From BOG-224 sp963783505 (lineage in GTDB: Bacteria; Acidobacteriota; Terriglobia; Bryobacterales; Bryobacteraceae), in assembly GCA_963783505.1 (NCBI GenBank), contig CAWAOP010000057.1, positions 1-64,000 on the forward strand: a stretch of 64,000 nt of DNA, in the 5' to 3' direction. Both the position numbers and the translations under genes were made by a program. Under the pieces are notes generated by a model. The model was given only the letters and a program-made list of their open reading frames with translations. It searched no databases and had not been told where the DNA came from. This document shows positions 8,245 through 17,197 of this stretch, piece after piece (position 1 is the stretch's first letter; every line of letters starts with the position of its first letter).

Positions 8245-8289
8245 GTCGATTACTTGGTCCGATTGCCGCGCCGCCAGGGCACAGGGATG

Positions 8290-9534
8290 TTATTTACGCT
8301 TGACATAGGCCGCCGCCGCATGAAGCGCCAGGGTGAAGGTGAAATTCATCGCCCCGCCCACCAGGAACAGCAATCCGGTAACGGCCATATAGTGGGCCGA
8401 TGTCAAGGGCCCGGGAAGGCGTAATCCGGATCGCAGATATTGCTGGATCAACGGAGCCGCCAAGCCGGCTCCTAAAACCGCCGCGCCCCCGCTGAGAGCG
8501 ACGGACCGCGTATAGGAGAACACGCGCAGGCACCGCCTGGTGAAGCTCCCGTTGTAGTCGAAGAAGACACGCGTCAGGCAACCGAGATAAAAACCATGAA
8601 GGCCGGCTACGGAAAGCGTAAGTCCCATGAGCTTCCAATACAGCGAGAATGTCACCGGGCCAACCGACACCGGGCCGAATGTCGTGGGGAGCGTCAACAG
8701 AAGGCCCGCCAGAAGCAGTACAATTCCAGGCCGGAACAGAAAGAAGTCCGCGCCGTAGATGAACATGGCTCTGATGTTGATCCAGGCGGCATGCCAGGGA
8801 GAGAACCATCCCGCGCGCTTGTGATGGCTGACGCGTCCCTCCTGGTCCTTCAGGAATCGCACCGGCGCCTCGGCCGTGCGCAGGCCCATGCGCACCGATT
8901 TCAAGACCATTTCGGAGGCGTATTCCCAGGATTCCGATTGCAGGTCCATGCGGACCAGCGCGTCCTTGGTGATGCCTCGCATACCGCAGTGAATATCGGA
9001 AAAGTGGCTTGCGTAAAGGAAGTTGAGCAGCCAGGTGGTGCCGGGTGTGCCGAAGTACCTGTGCAGCGCGGGCATGGAGCCGGGCTCGATGTAGCCGCGG
9101 AAACGCGACCCCATGACATACTCGTAGCCGGCCCGGAACCGGTCCAGGAAAGCCCCAAGGCTGCGAAAGTCATAGGTGCAATCCGCGTCGCCCATCAAAA
9201 CGTATTTGCCGCGAATGCATGGGATGGCGTCGATGTACGCCCGGCCCAGACCCCGTTTGGGAGTCTTCAAAACGCGGGCGCCTCTGGACAGGGCGGTTTC
9301 GGCGGTGGCGTCGGTGGAACTGTCCACGATCAGGATCTCGCCTCGAACGCCGGCCCGATTGAGGCCTTCGTGACACCAATCCACGAATTGAGCGATGGTG
9401 CTGGCTTCGTTCAGCGCGGGTATGACGATGGAAAGCTCCGGCTCGGCGACATCCTCCGCTGGAACAAGCAACCGGACTTCGCTATCCGTCCCGCCAGGTC
9501 CCGCTGGAGTCTGCGCCATAGAAAAACCGTTCAC
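8290..9534 (-). CDS. Family 2 glycosyltransferase with C-terminal membrane helices
   Basis: The N-terminal ~240 residues are a GT-A domain: LSIVIPALNEASTI, DSSTDAT and the metal-binding GDADCTYDF, as in dolichol-phosphate-mannose-synthase-like enzymes. The C-terminal ~150 residues form about four membrane helices. It probably transfers a sugar, possibly the heptose made by this cluster, to a lipid carrier at the inner membrane. The GTG at 9534 overlaps the transaldolase stop (GTGA); ATG 9519 is an alternative start. Confidence 0.85.
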   Translation of the reverse strand: MNGFSMAQTPAGPGGTDSEVRLLVPAEDVAEPELSIVIPALNEASTIAQFVDWCHEGLNRAGVRGEILIVDSSTDATAETALSRGARVLKTPKRGLGRAYIDAIPCIRGKYVLMGDADCTYDFRSLGAFLDRFRAGYEYVMGSRFRGYIEPGSMPALHRYFGTPGTTWLLNFLYASHFSDIHCGMRGITKDALVRMDLQSESWEYASEMVLKSVRMGLRTAEAPVRFLKDQEGRVSHHKRAGWFSPWHAAWINIRAMFIYGADFFLFRPGIVLLLAGLLLTLPTTFGPVSVGPVTFSLYWKLMGLTLSVAGLHGFYLGCLTRVFFDYNGSFTRRCLRVFSYTRSVALSGGAAVLGAGLAAPLIQQYLRSGLRLPGPLTSAHYMAVTGLLFLVGGAMNFTFTLALHAAAAYVKRK

Positions 9535-10247
9535 AGCCGGTATCCGGACCGCGCCGCATCGTCATAGAACATCATGACCGTGTTGAGCGAAAAGTCGTGC
9601 AGATCCTCTCCCACCAGTGGAAGCTTCTTGAGGACATCCGATGTTGCGGTGATGATGTGGCAGCCCACCTCGTCCGCCTGGAATACGTTGAGCAGCTCAC
9701 GAGGGCTGGCCCAGATCAGCTCGATGTTCGGGTCGATGGAGATCAGTTCCACGGCGGCGGCCATTAGCGGTACGGGGTCGCGGCCCGTATCGGCCACGCG
9801 GCCGGCGAACACCGAGACATAAGAGGGCGCTCCGCCGCACAGGGCGGCGGCGGCGTCCCGCACCTGGTCGAGAGCCAGGATGGCCGTGACGTTCACCTTC
9901 ACTCCGGAGTGCGAAAGTTTCCGGACCAAGTCCATCGAAGATTCGCGGCTGGTATTCGTGACAGGAATCTTAACGTAGACGTTGTCGGCCCAGCTCGCGA
10001 TCTTGTGCGCCTGACGCTCCATCTCGGCGAAATCGTCGGCAAAGACCTCGAGCGAGACCGGCCTGTCTGGCACGGCCTCCAAAATGTCGCGGGCAAAGGA
10101 TTCATAGTCCGTGACCCCTGCCGCGCGCATGAGCGTTGGATTCGTGGTGAAGCCGCGTATGAGAGGGTTGGCGTAGAAGCGCAAGATCTGCGCTTTGTCG
10201 GCGCCATCGGCGAATAGCTTCACCTTGAGATTTGAAACGCTTATCAC
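9531..10247 (-). CDS. Small transaldolase / fructose-6-phosphate aldolase family enzyme
   Basis: About 238 residues, the size of the short TalC-type enzymes. The key parts are GFTTNPTLM near the N-terminus and the Schiff-base lysine in VYVKIPVTN, followed by the barrel. I prefer GTG 10247 over a start at 10277: it overlaps the preceding stop (GTGA) and has AGGAGG 4 bases upstream. Classical transaldolases exchange a dihydroxyacetone unit between C6 and C7 ketose phosphates, so in this cluster it may adjust supply of sedoheptulose 7-phosphate, the GmhA substrate. That role is inference. Confidence 0.85.
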   Translation of the reverse strand: MISVSNLKVKLFADGADKAQILRFYANPLIRGFTTNPTLMRAAGVTDYESFARDILEAVPDRPVSLEVFADDFAEMERQAHKIASWADNVYVKIPVTNTSRESSMDLVRKLSHSGVKVNVTAILALDQVRDAAAALCGGAPSYVSVFAGRVADTGRDPVPLMAAAVELISIDPNIELIWASPRELLNVFQADEVGCHIITATSDVLKKLPLVGEDLHDFSLNTVMMFYDDAARSGYRL

Positions 10248-11392
10248 ATGCCCTCCTGCGGCCTTGCCAGTATCCAATCGACTGCCTCAGGAAGCGAGGA
10301 TACCTTGGCCGTGGGCGCGGATGCGGGCTCGCGCTCCGCATAGCCGCTATCGATCCAAACGGTGACGCACCCCGCGTTTGCGCCGGCGTCCACGTCCCGC
10401 CAGCGATCGCCGATTATATAACTCCGGCCGAGGTCGATTCCAAACTGCCGGGCTGCCTGGAGCAACAATCCGGCGCGCGGCTTGCGGCACTCGCAGCCGT
10501 CCCGTTCGTCGTGATAGCAGGCGAAAAACCCGTCCAAAGGCAATTCGGCGCGCAGGCGGCTGTCTATCTGCTCGACCGTTTCGCGCCGCAGAGTTCCGCG
10601 GGCGACATCGGGTTGGTTGGTGACCACCAGCAGCAGAAAACCGCGGTCCTTGAGCCGGCGCAGGGCCGCCCCGGTTCCCGGCGGAATTTCCAGGTCCTCC
10701 GGTTGGGCGGGCGGATACGGCTTACCGTCTCGAATCACCGCGCGGTTCAGCACGCCGTCGCGGTCGAGGAAGACTGCGCGGCGCGGGGCCTTTGCGGGGG
10801 CAAGCGACTCCCAGCGCGTGGCGCATCGCTGAAGCGCCGGATGCGACACCAGCAAGTGCCAGACTACGGCCTGGAAGGCTTCCGAATGCGGCGTGATGCG
10901 ATCGGGATGAACGGTCGGAATGATTACGGACACATCGGCTACGCGGGCGGTGTATCCTCCGTCGCGGCCTACGATGCCAAGGGTGGATGCCCCTACCGAG
11001 CGGGCATAATCCAACGCGGCGACGAGGTTGGCGCTCACGTTTCGCTCGACGCTTCCTCCACCCACGGAGAACACCAGAACCCCGTCGCGCGCCTGGAGCC
11101 GGCTGACGCGCAGCCAGGCTTCGAAAATGGTGGGCCAGCCTTCGTCGTTGGTCCGCGCGGTCAGTTCGGAGACGTTGTCGGTGGGGGCGTAAGTCTCGAT
11201 TCCGGCGAGCTTCCGGAAGTCATTTACGGCGTGGGAGGCATTCGCCGCGCTGCCGCCCACTCCGAGAATAAACAGGCGGCCGCCGCGCTCGCGGATGGCG
11301 GCGAGCCGATCCGCCATGCTCTCGATGGAACCTGAGTCCAGACGCCGCGCTATCTCCGCTACTTCGGCCAGAAAACTCTCTGCAAACTGCAT
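10244..11392 (-). CDS. gmhA-gmhB: Fused sedoheptulose-7-phosphate isomerase (GmhA) and heptose bisphosphatase (GmhB)
   Basis: 382 residues from ATG 11392, which has GGAGG 9 bases upstream; an in-frame extension to 11446 lacks such support. The first ~190 residues are a SIS domain of GmhA type (GVGGSAANASH), converting sedoheptulose 7-phosphate to D-glycero-D-manno-heptose 7-phosphate. The second half is a HAD phosphatase of GmhB/HisB type: FLDRDGVLN nucleophile motif, VVTNQPD, the C-x-H ... C-x-C zinc site (CYHDERDGCEC), RKP and GDRWRD. It would remove the C7 phosphate from heptose 1,7-bisphosphate. These are usually separate genes; here one protein holds steps 1 and 3 of the pathway while HddA next door does step 2. 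Confidence 0.9.
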   Translation of the reverse strand: MQFAESFLAEVAEIARRLDSGSIESMADRLAAIRERGGRLFILGVGGSAANASHAVNDFRKLAGIETYAPTDNVSELTARTNDEGWPTIFEAWLRVSRLQARDGVLVFSVGGGSVERNVSANLVAALDYARSVGASTLGIVGRDGGYTARVADVSVIIPTVHPDRITPHSEAFQAVVWHLLVSHPALQRCATRWESLAPAKAPRRAVFLDRDGVLNRAVIRDGKPYPPAQPEDLEIPPGTGAALRRLKDRGFLLLVVTNQPDVARGTLRRETVEQIDSRLRAELPLDGFFACYHDERDGCECRKPRAGLLLQAARQFGIDLGRSYIIGDRWRDVDAGANAGCVTVWIDSGYAEREPASAPTAKVSSLPEAVDWILARPQEGM

Positions 11393-11452
11393 AACTTCAT
11401 TCCTCCCGGACGGAGGACGCGCTATCACGCTGAAACAGATTACCACACAGTC

Positions 11453-12160
11453 CTAGGACAGGTACTCGGTGGTATCCCTCAGGCCCTCGGGCGAGCCAAT
11501 TTCATAGAACCGTTCGTGCACCTCGAAGGCTGTAAGCTCGTCCGACCGAAGCAGATCTCGATAGACCGTGGCCAGGTCGCACTTCTCCCCTGGCGAAAGC
11601 GCCTCGAAAGCCCGCCGGCGGAACGCGCCGAGGCCGTAATCGATGTAGTTCATCTCCGGCGTGCGCTCGCGTTTGTCGTAACGGAGAATGCGTCCGTCGC
11701 GGAACTCGATATTGCTGGTATCGTACAGGCCTTGGTTCCGGTAGACCGTCATCAACCCCGTCTTGCCGCTATCCCAAAACGCCGTTTCGACCGCCCGATA
11801 GTCGCAAGGCAGGTACGAATCGCCATAAAGCACGAAAAAGCGCTCGGGAAGCAACGGGAGCGCCTGCCGGATGGAGCCGGCGGTGCCTAGGAGAATCGGG
11901 CCATCGAACGAGTAGTCGATCCGCATTCCGAGCGCCGAGCCATCGCCGAAGCGCTCCTGAATCATCTCTCCCAGATAACCCACAGCCAGCACGATGCGAT
12001 GGATGCCGCGGCTCTTGAGAAGATCGAGTTGATGCCGCAGGAACGGTTGGCCGGCTACGTCAAGGAGCGATTTGGGAATGCGCTCGGTAAGCGGACGCAG
12101 ACGCGTGGCCAAGCCTCCCGCCAGGATTACGGCGGGCATCGGTTCGGTGGAGGAATTCAT
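11453..12160 (-). CDS. hddC: D-glycero-alpha-D-manno-heptose 1-phosphate guanylyltransferase (HddC-like)
   Basis: 235 residues with the sugar nucleotidyltransferase signature LAGGLATRLRPLTERIPKSL at the N-terminus and a metal-site Asp in VLYGDSYL. The length and the neighbours, a GHMP heptose kinase and GmhA-GmhB, point to the GDP-heptose branch (HddC) and not a glucose- or mannose-1-phosphate enzyme. The reaction would be heptose 1-phosphate plus GTP to GDP-heptose. It lies 36 bases after hddA and 60 bases before gmhA-gmhB. Confidence 0.85.
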   Translation of the reverse strand: MNSSTEPMPAVILAGGLATRLRPLTERIPKSLLDVAGQPFLRHQLDLLKSRGIHRIVLAVGYLGEMIQERFGDGSALGMRIDYSFDGPILLGTAGSIRQALPLLPERFFVLYGDSYLPCDYRAVETAFWDSGKTGLMTVYRNQGLYDTSNIEFRDGRILRYDKRERTPEMNYIDYGLGAFRRRAFEALSPGEKCDLATVYRDLLRSDELTAFEVHERFYEIGSPEGLRDTTEYLS

Positions 12161-12196
12161 AACCAGGTTGGCGATACCGGCTCTTGGGACGGCCGG

Positions 12197-13180
12197 CTAA
12201 TCGCGCAAGACAACGCGTGCGCCTTCAAAGTCGAACCGAAACCTCACTTCCCGCAGGCCAAGGCCCCGCATGGCGTGGCGCAGACGGGCCTTATCTCCGG
12301 CGTAGAACATCAGGAAGCCGCCGCCGCCGGCGCCGATCAGTTTGCCCCCGAGCGCGCCGTTGGCCATGGCACAGTGGTACCATTCGTCGATTCGCCCGCT
12401 GCTCATTCCCGGGCTGCGCTTCTTTTTGCGCTCCCAGTGGACATTCATCAGCCGGCCGAACTCCGCCAAGTCTCCTTGTTCCAATGCCTGCTTGCTGCGG
12501 AAGCCGAGGTCCTTGATGAAGTGGAGATTCTCGGTCATCTCGGAGTCTGCGTGTTTGCTTTTGTCGTCCTGCTCTTTCAGAATCGCCGATGCGGAGCGCG
12601 AGTAGCCGGTGAAGAATAGCAGGAGGTTGTCTTCGAGATTGAACAGAGTCTCCTCCGAGATCTCTAGCGGCCAGGCTTTGACCAAGCCGTCTTTGTGAAA
12701 CTCGAAACACGCGATGCCGCCGTATGCGGCGATGTACTGATCCTGTTTGCCGATGGGCTCGCCGAGAATATCGATTTCGACTTGGCAGGCCTGCTCGGCC
12801 AACTCGCTGGCTTGAATGAGATTCTTCTTGTAAGCGTGCAGAGCCCTTAACAGGGCCGTGGTGAAGCTGCCGGAGGAACCGAGGCCGGTTCCCGCAGGGA
12901 TATCCGCCATGCTTGTGATTTCCAGGTTGCGATCCTGGATTGCCGCGAGGCGGAGGCATTCACGCATGATCGGGTGCCGGATCTCGTCGATTGAGGCTGC
13001 CTCTTCCAGTTGCGAGTACTTGAGCAGGTAGCCATCCGTGAAGCGCGAGTGAATATCGATATAGACGTACTTATCGATCGCGCCGGCGATCAGAAAACCC
13101 CCATGCTCCTTGTAGTACGAGGGCAGATCTGTGCCGCCTCCTCCCAGCGAGACTCGCAGCGGCGAACGGGTGATGATCAT
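12197..13180 (-). CDS. hddA: D-glycero-alpha-D-manno-heptose 7-phosphate kinase (HddA-like GHMP kinase)
   Basis: 327 residues of the GHMP kinase fold. N-terminal RSPLRVSLGGGGTDLP, the ATP-binding loop AGTGLGSSGSF, and C-terminal GAGGGGFLMFY are typical of the HddA group. It would phosphorylate the anomeric carbon of heptose 7-phosphate in the alpha form. It is the first gene of the minus-strand heptose cluster (13180 down to at least 7273), with 100 bases separating it from the serine hydrolase gene upstream. Confidence 0.88.
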   Translation of the reverse strand: MIITRSPLRVSLGGGGTDLPSYYKEHGGFLIAGAIDKYVYIDIHSRFTDGYLLKYSQLEEAASIDEIRHPIMRECLRLAAIQDRNLEITSMADIPAGTGLGSSGSFTTALLRALHAYKKNLIQASELAEQACQVEIDILGEPIGKQDQYIAAYGGIACFEFHKDGLVKAWPLEISEETLFNLEDNLLLFFTGYSRSASAILKEQDDKSKHADSEMTENLHFIKDLGFRSKQALEQGDLAEFGRLMNVHWERKKKRSPGMSSGRIDEWYHCAMANGALGGKLIGAGGGGFLMFYAGDKARLRHAMRGLGLREVRFRFDFEGARVVLRD

Positions 13181-13280
13181 CGATCACCCTATTGTAGCCG
13201 CGGCGAGGGAGCCGGCGGCGCTGGACACCATCAAGGCGCGGCGTGCTGGCGGCAGGTCCGGCTGCATGTCCCAGGCTCCG

Positions 13281-14657
13281 TCAGATCTGCTCTTCCACAA
13301 GGAACTGCTCGTATTTTCCGTCGGGCGTCACGTAGATGTTCAGGCTGAGCGTCTTTTTTTCGAACTGGGCGCGGTAGGTGCGGTGGGCCATGCCGCCGCG
13401 CTGTTCCTCCCGTACGAACGAGACCGAGGCGAGCTTGCCAAGTTTCGCGAGCGATGCGCGGCAGTCGCGCAAGGCCATTTCGCCGAAGTAGGTGTTGGCG
13501 TTGGCGGTGAACAAAGATCGGTCGATCCTTCCCGCCTGAAGCCCTTCAAGAATCGACTGGACCGCCGGGATTTGGTGGTCCGCCGCGGGCTGCGGGCTTC
13601 CGAAAGCCAACTCCGAAAGCTGGCGGGAAATCGAGCCGATCGCATTGATGCAGTCCTGGTTGGAGAGCACGATGACGGCCCCGTTGCGGCTCGGGTACAT
13701 CACGCTGGAAGCCAGAAAACCCGAGACCTCGCCCGTGTGCGAAACCACCGGTACGCCGCCCTCTTCACGCACTTCAAGGCCAAGCGCATAGCGCGTCGCG
13801 CCGCCGTTCGTGAGCCGCACTTCGCGCGTAAACTCTTCGTACGATTTTGCGGAGAGAATTTTCTTTCCGAGGAAGGCGATATCCCATTTCGCCAGGTCGG
13901 ACGGCGTCATGGCCAGATTACCGGCGCCCAGGTACCAGCCGGCCGCCTCGCGCGCGATGGGGCGCGGCGGACCGAGCGCGAAGCGGGTGTACGACGCCGC
14001 ATCGCCGGGCCGGACGGGCGGCCACGCATCGGCCGATTGCATTCCAAGAGGAACGAAGAACGTCGCTTTCAAGAAATCGATCAAGGGCCTTCCGGCCACT
14101 TTCTCGAAGATCGCGGCCGCGAGGACGAAGTTCGTGTTGCTGTACTGCCAGCGCGTACCGGGGTCGAAGTTCAAGGGCTTCCTGGCCCACTGCTGGATGA
14201 CTTCGAGCGGGGCGATGGGCTTGGTCCACTCCGGAATCAGGTAGTCCTGCGGCGCGTAGTCTTCGTACCCGGAAGTATGCGAGAGCAATTGGCGAATGCC
14301 GATCTGGTCCGCGCGCGTCAGTTCCGGGAAATACTTCGCGACCTTGTCGTCAATCGAGAGCTTGCCCTGCTCCTGGAGCAGCAGCAGGGAAGCCGCCGTA
14401 AACTGTTTCGTGATGGAGCCGACGGCGTAGCGGGTCTGAACCGTGGCCGGCCTCCGAGGCGAGAGGCTGGCGTAGCCGAAGGCTCCGGCATAAGCCAGCT
14501 TTCCGTCCTTCACGACGGCCACCGAGACGCTGGGAACGCCGCTCGACTTAACGGCCGCCTGTACGGCCGCGGCCATCTTGCCATCTACTCCCGGCGCAAG
14601 TTGTGCGAAAAGCAACGTTGCGCCCGCCGCGAATAACAAACAGAGACGCCGGATCAT
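13281..14657 (-). CDS. Secreted beta-lactamase-family serine hydrolase
   Basis: 458 residues with a signal peptide (MIRRLCLLFAAGATLLFA). The class C / esterase EstB set is present: S81-x-x-K84 (SITK), Y172-S-N and a later HTG (VSHTG). About 90 extra residues follow the catalytic domain, as in many esterase/peptidase homologues. It would act in the periplasm on an ester or peptide; true beta-lactam resistance is not implied. Single gene. Confidence 0.88.
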   Translation of the reverse strand: MIRRLCLLFAAGATLLFAQLAPGVDGKMAAAVQAAVKSSGVPSVSVAVVKDGKLAYAGAFGYASLSPRRPATVQTRYAVGSITKQFTAASLLLLQEQGKLSIDDKVAKYFPELTRADQIGIRQLLSHTSGYEDYAPQDYLIPEWTKPIAPLEVIQQWARKPLNFDPGTRWQYSNTNFVLAAAIFEKVAGRPLIDFLKATFFVPLGMQSADAWPPVRPGDAASYTRFALGPPRPIAREAAGWYLGAGNLAMTPSDLAKWDIAFLGKKILSAKSYEEFTREVRLTNGGATRYALGLEVREEGGVPVVSHTGEVSGFLASSVMYPSRNGAVIVLSNQDCINAIGSISRQLSELAFGSPQPAADHQIPAVQSILEGLQAGRIDRSLFTANANTYFGEMALRDCRASLAKLGKLASVSFVREEQRGGMAHRTYRAQFEKKTLSLNIYVTPDGKYEQFLVEEQI

Positions 14658-14742
14658 GACGATCAGTGTAACGCGGCCCCATCGGCGGCTCTTCGGGGCG
14701 TCTTGTTAGACTGGTGCTTCACCGCTTCGGGAGGCGGCGCGC

Positions 14743-15204
14743 GTGCTGGAAACTTCGGTCAGCCAGCTTATCGGGATACTCACCGCATCCATCGCCCCGG
14801 TTATCGTCATCTCGGGCGTTGGGTTGTTGTTGCTGAGCATGACCAATGGCTACGGCCGCGTTATCCTGCGGGCTCGTGAGTTGGCGCGGGAAATCGACGA
14901 CGCCGCGGACGAATCGCGCCGCGCCATGCTTCAGGAACAGGTCCGTCTCACTTACAGCCGCGCCCGCAAGCTGCGAACGGCCATCATCCTGGCTGCCGGA
15001 AGCATCCTGTTTGTAGCCCTTACCGTACTGACTCTGTTCGCAGGGCTGATCCTGAAGCTTAACGTAGGTTCCATTGCGACGCCCTGCTTCGGGGTGAGCC
15101 TCCTGCTGCTGGTGGGGTCGCTGTATTACTTCATCCAGGATGTGACGGCCTCGTTGGCGGCTCTGAAGCTCGAAGTCGAATCCTGCGCCGGAAAGACGCC
15201 GTAG
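14743..15204 (+). CDS. DUF2721 membrane protein
   Basis: 153 residues from a GTG at 14743 with GGGAGG about 10 bases upstream. It has a hydrophobic N-terminal helix (about 10-33), a charged helical middle (RARELAREIDD...) and two further helices near 78-100 and 110-132. This pattern and the N-terminal ISQLIG-like opening match DUF2721 proteins. Function unknown. It ends at a good intrinsic terminator and is divergent from the serine hydrolase gene. Confidence 0.8.
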   Translation: MLETSVSQLIGILTASIAPVIVISGVGLLLLSMTNGYGRVILRARELAREIDDAADESRRAMLQEQVRLTYSRARKLRTAIILAAGSILFVALTVLTLFAGLILKLNVGSIATPCFGVSLLLLVGSLYYFIQDVTASLAALKLEVESCAGKTP

Positions 15205-15253
15205 CGGCCGTTCCGTTCGTTTGGAGCGGTGGCGCGGGCTGCCAACCCTGCAG

Positions 15254-15273
15254 AGCCGAGGTTCTTCTCGGCT
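15254..15273 (+). terminator. Intrinsic terminator after the DUF2721 gene
   Basis: AGCCGAG (15254-15260) and CTCGGCT (15267-15273) form a 7-bp stem with loop GTTCTT, followed by TTTCTTCC. It lies 50 bases after the stop at 15204. Confidence 0.7.
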
Positions 15274-15348
15274 TTTCTTCCGCCGAATCGCCTCAGTGAA
15301 AATTACTGGCCTTTGCGATTTTCCAGGTTCCTCATACGCGCCAGCCGC

Positions 15349-16092
15349 TCATCCAGTCCATCCGCCGTCGATCACGTGGATCTGGCCGGTCACAAATCCC
15401 GACTCATCCGACGCCAAATACACTGCGAGCGCGGCGATTTCTTCCGGCCGGCCGAACCGGCGCATGGGCTGGCGCGCGATAAAATCCGCATACGCCTTGG
15501 CGGGATCGGGTTGCGCCCCAAGGCGCTCGCGAAGGGAAGGCGTATCCACCGTTCCCGGACAGATGGCGTTAGCGCGAATGCCGCGCTGGACAAAATCGGC
15601 TGCAATGGATTTCGTCAGTCCGATGATGGCCGATTTGGTGGCCGAGTACGCGAAGCGGTTCGGCACTCCTTTGATGCTGGAGGCCACCGATGCCATATTG
15701 ACGATGCTGCCGTGGCCCGCATCGAGCATGGCGGGCAGGAAGGCCTTCGCCATCCGGAACATCGAGCGCACATTGAGATCGAAGGCTGCGTCCCAATCGG
15801 CTTCCGTGCAATCGAGGATGGTTCCGTTCGGAACCACGCCCGCGCAATTGAACAGGACGCCGGCATAGCCCACTTCCGAAGCGACGGCGGCGATGGCCGA
15901 GGCGTCGCGGAGGTCCAGGATCTTCTTGCGAATCGCAGGCCGTTCGATGGCCAGCGTCTCGAGCGAGTTTTGGTTGATATCGACGGCCCAGACATCGGCG
16001 CCTTCATCGGCGAACGCCAGAGCGGTCGCGCGTCCAATACCCTGCCCGGCGGCGGTAACGACGCAGGTCTTGCCGGTGAGACGGTTCGGCAC
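15349..16092 (-). CDS. Short-chain dehydrogenase, 2-keto-3-deoxy-L-fuconate / BDH2-like
   Basis: 247 residues, a classical SDR. Cofactor motif TAAGQGIG, NAD-selecting D in AVDINQ, NCAG, the catalytic Ser in MASVASS, and YSATK. The sequence closely follows the DHRS6/BDH2 and bacterial 2-keto-3-deoxy-L-fuconate dehydrogenase group (FNCAGVVPNGTILDC, CPGTVDTPSL, DESGFVTG...DGGW). The reaction is NAD-dependent oxidation of a hydroxy acid; the exact substrate is not settled by sequence. No fucose-pathway genes lie beside it, so it seems a lone gene. Confidence 0.85.
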   Translation of the reverse strand: MPNRLTGKTCVVTAAGQGIGRATALAFADEGADVWAVDINQNSLETLAIERPAIRKKILDLRDASAIAAVASEVGYAGVLFNCAGVVPNGTILDCTEADWDAAFDLNVRSMFRMAKAFLPAMLDAGHGSIVNMASVASSIKGVPNRFAYSATKSAIIGLTKSIAADFVQRGIRANAICPGTVDTPSLRERLGAQPDPAKAYADFIARQPMRRFGRPEEIAALAVYLASDESGFVTGQIHVIDGGWTG

Positions 16093-16134
16093 GGTTCAAT
16101 AGTAGCGCGGCGCGGGGTGGCGGGCTGGATGCGT

Positions 16135-17070
16135 CTACGCGTTCGGCACGATGTATCCCGATCGCGCCTTGATCTTGGTTTTCGGATACTGCTTGGCCGC
16201 ATCGGGAGCCAACTCCACTCGGATTTCGCGCTTGGTCCCCGGCTTGGCTTGGGGCAGGGAATAGTACAAACTGTAGCGCGCGCGGATGCGCCGGAGGGCC
16301 GCTTCGAAGGCCCCGGCCGGGTCCGAAGCGTGGATCGTATCTCCGCCGGTCTTCAGCGCAATCCCCGTCATGCCGGCTTCCATCGCCAACCGCGCGGGAT
16401 TCATAATCACGCCGATGCCGTGCATGGCGACCTCGGCGGGGTTGTCCACAATAAGTCCGCTGAGCAGCGCATCGGCCTCCCAGAAGTCCTCGATGACGGG
16501 CTCGTCGCGGCGCGTGCGCTGGCCCATGTTGTCGGTGACGATCAGGACGGCGCGGCGGCGTTCGGAGCGCTTCTCGTCGAAGAAGCGGCGCGCGGCGTCG
16601 TCCACGGCCTCCTGAATGAGCGTGCCGCCGCCGAAACGCGAGTCGAGCACGTCCTCGCGGATCACGCGTTCCACGTGGGCAAGGTCGTCGGAGAACGGCG
16701 ACAGTACCCAACTGCGCGTGTTGAACACCATCACGGAGACGCGGTCGCCCGGCCGCAGCGACTGGAACGCCTGATGGGCGGCGGAGGAGACTTTCTGCAC
16801 CACCAGATTCATGCTGCCGCTGATATCGAAGAGCAGAATCAGATCGAGCGACTCGTCCTCGGAGGCGAACTGGACGATGGGCTGCTCCTTATTGTCGTCG
16901 AAGACGCGGAAATCCCGCTGGGTAAGGCCGCCGACCACGCGGCCTTCCTGCGAAACCGCTTCGGTGTCCACGTGAACCAGAGAAACCCCGGTACGGAAGA
17001 CGGTCTTGTCCGGGGATTCCTGCGCCGCGGCGCAAGCGACCGCCACGAGTGCGGCCAGAATTAGTTTCAT
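16135..17070 (-). CDS. Secreted VWA-domain protein of acidobacterial type
   Basis: I start at ATG 17070 (311 residues), since that places a clean signal peptide (MKLILAALVAVACAAAQ) at the N-terminus; an in-frame ATG at 17112 adds 14 residues. After an N-terminal beta segment typical of the VWFA-related acidobacterial family (VSLVHVDTEAVSQEGR..., LTQRDFRVFDD), the VWA domain has an intact MIDAS (DISGS) and ends with the RYSLYYS segment. Such proteins are exported and bind protein ligands through a metal ion. The ligand is unknown. Confidence 0.85.
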   Translation of the reverse strand: MKLILAALVAVACAAAQESPDKTVFRTGVSLVHVDTEAVSQEGRVVGGLTQRDFRVFDDNKEQPIVQFASEDESLDLILLFDISGSMNLVVQKVSSAAHQAFQSLRPGDRVSVMVFNTRSWVLSPFSDDLAHVERVIREDVLDSRFGGGTLIQEAVDDAARRFFDEKRSERRRAVLIVTDNMGQRTRRDEPVIEDFWEADALLSGLIVDNPAEVAMHGIGVIMNPARLAMEAGMTGIALKTGGDTIHASDPAGAFEAALRRIRARYSLYYSLPQAKPGTKREIRVELAPDAAKQYPKTKIKARSGYIVPNA

Positions 17071-17197
17071 AGCTGACAGGTTCAGACGGGCGGATAGGGA
17101 GATGGGTTTCAAAGAGATAGATTCCGCCGGCGCGCCCGCCTACGGGATGTCAGGCGCTTTTCCGGCGCAGATCGGCCTCCATGACATTGGTCAGGGT

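Noticed and set aside
13281..14657. Antibiotic resistance beta-lactamase
   Set aside because: The SxxK/YSN/HTG set is shared by many esterases and peptidases, and the extra C-terminal part fits those better.
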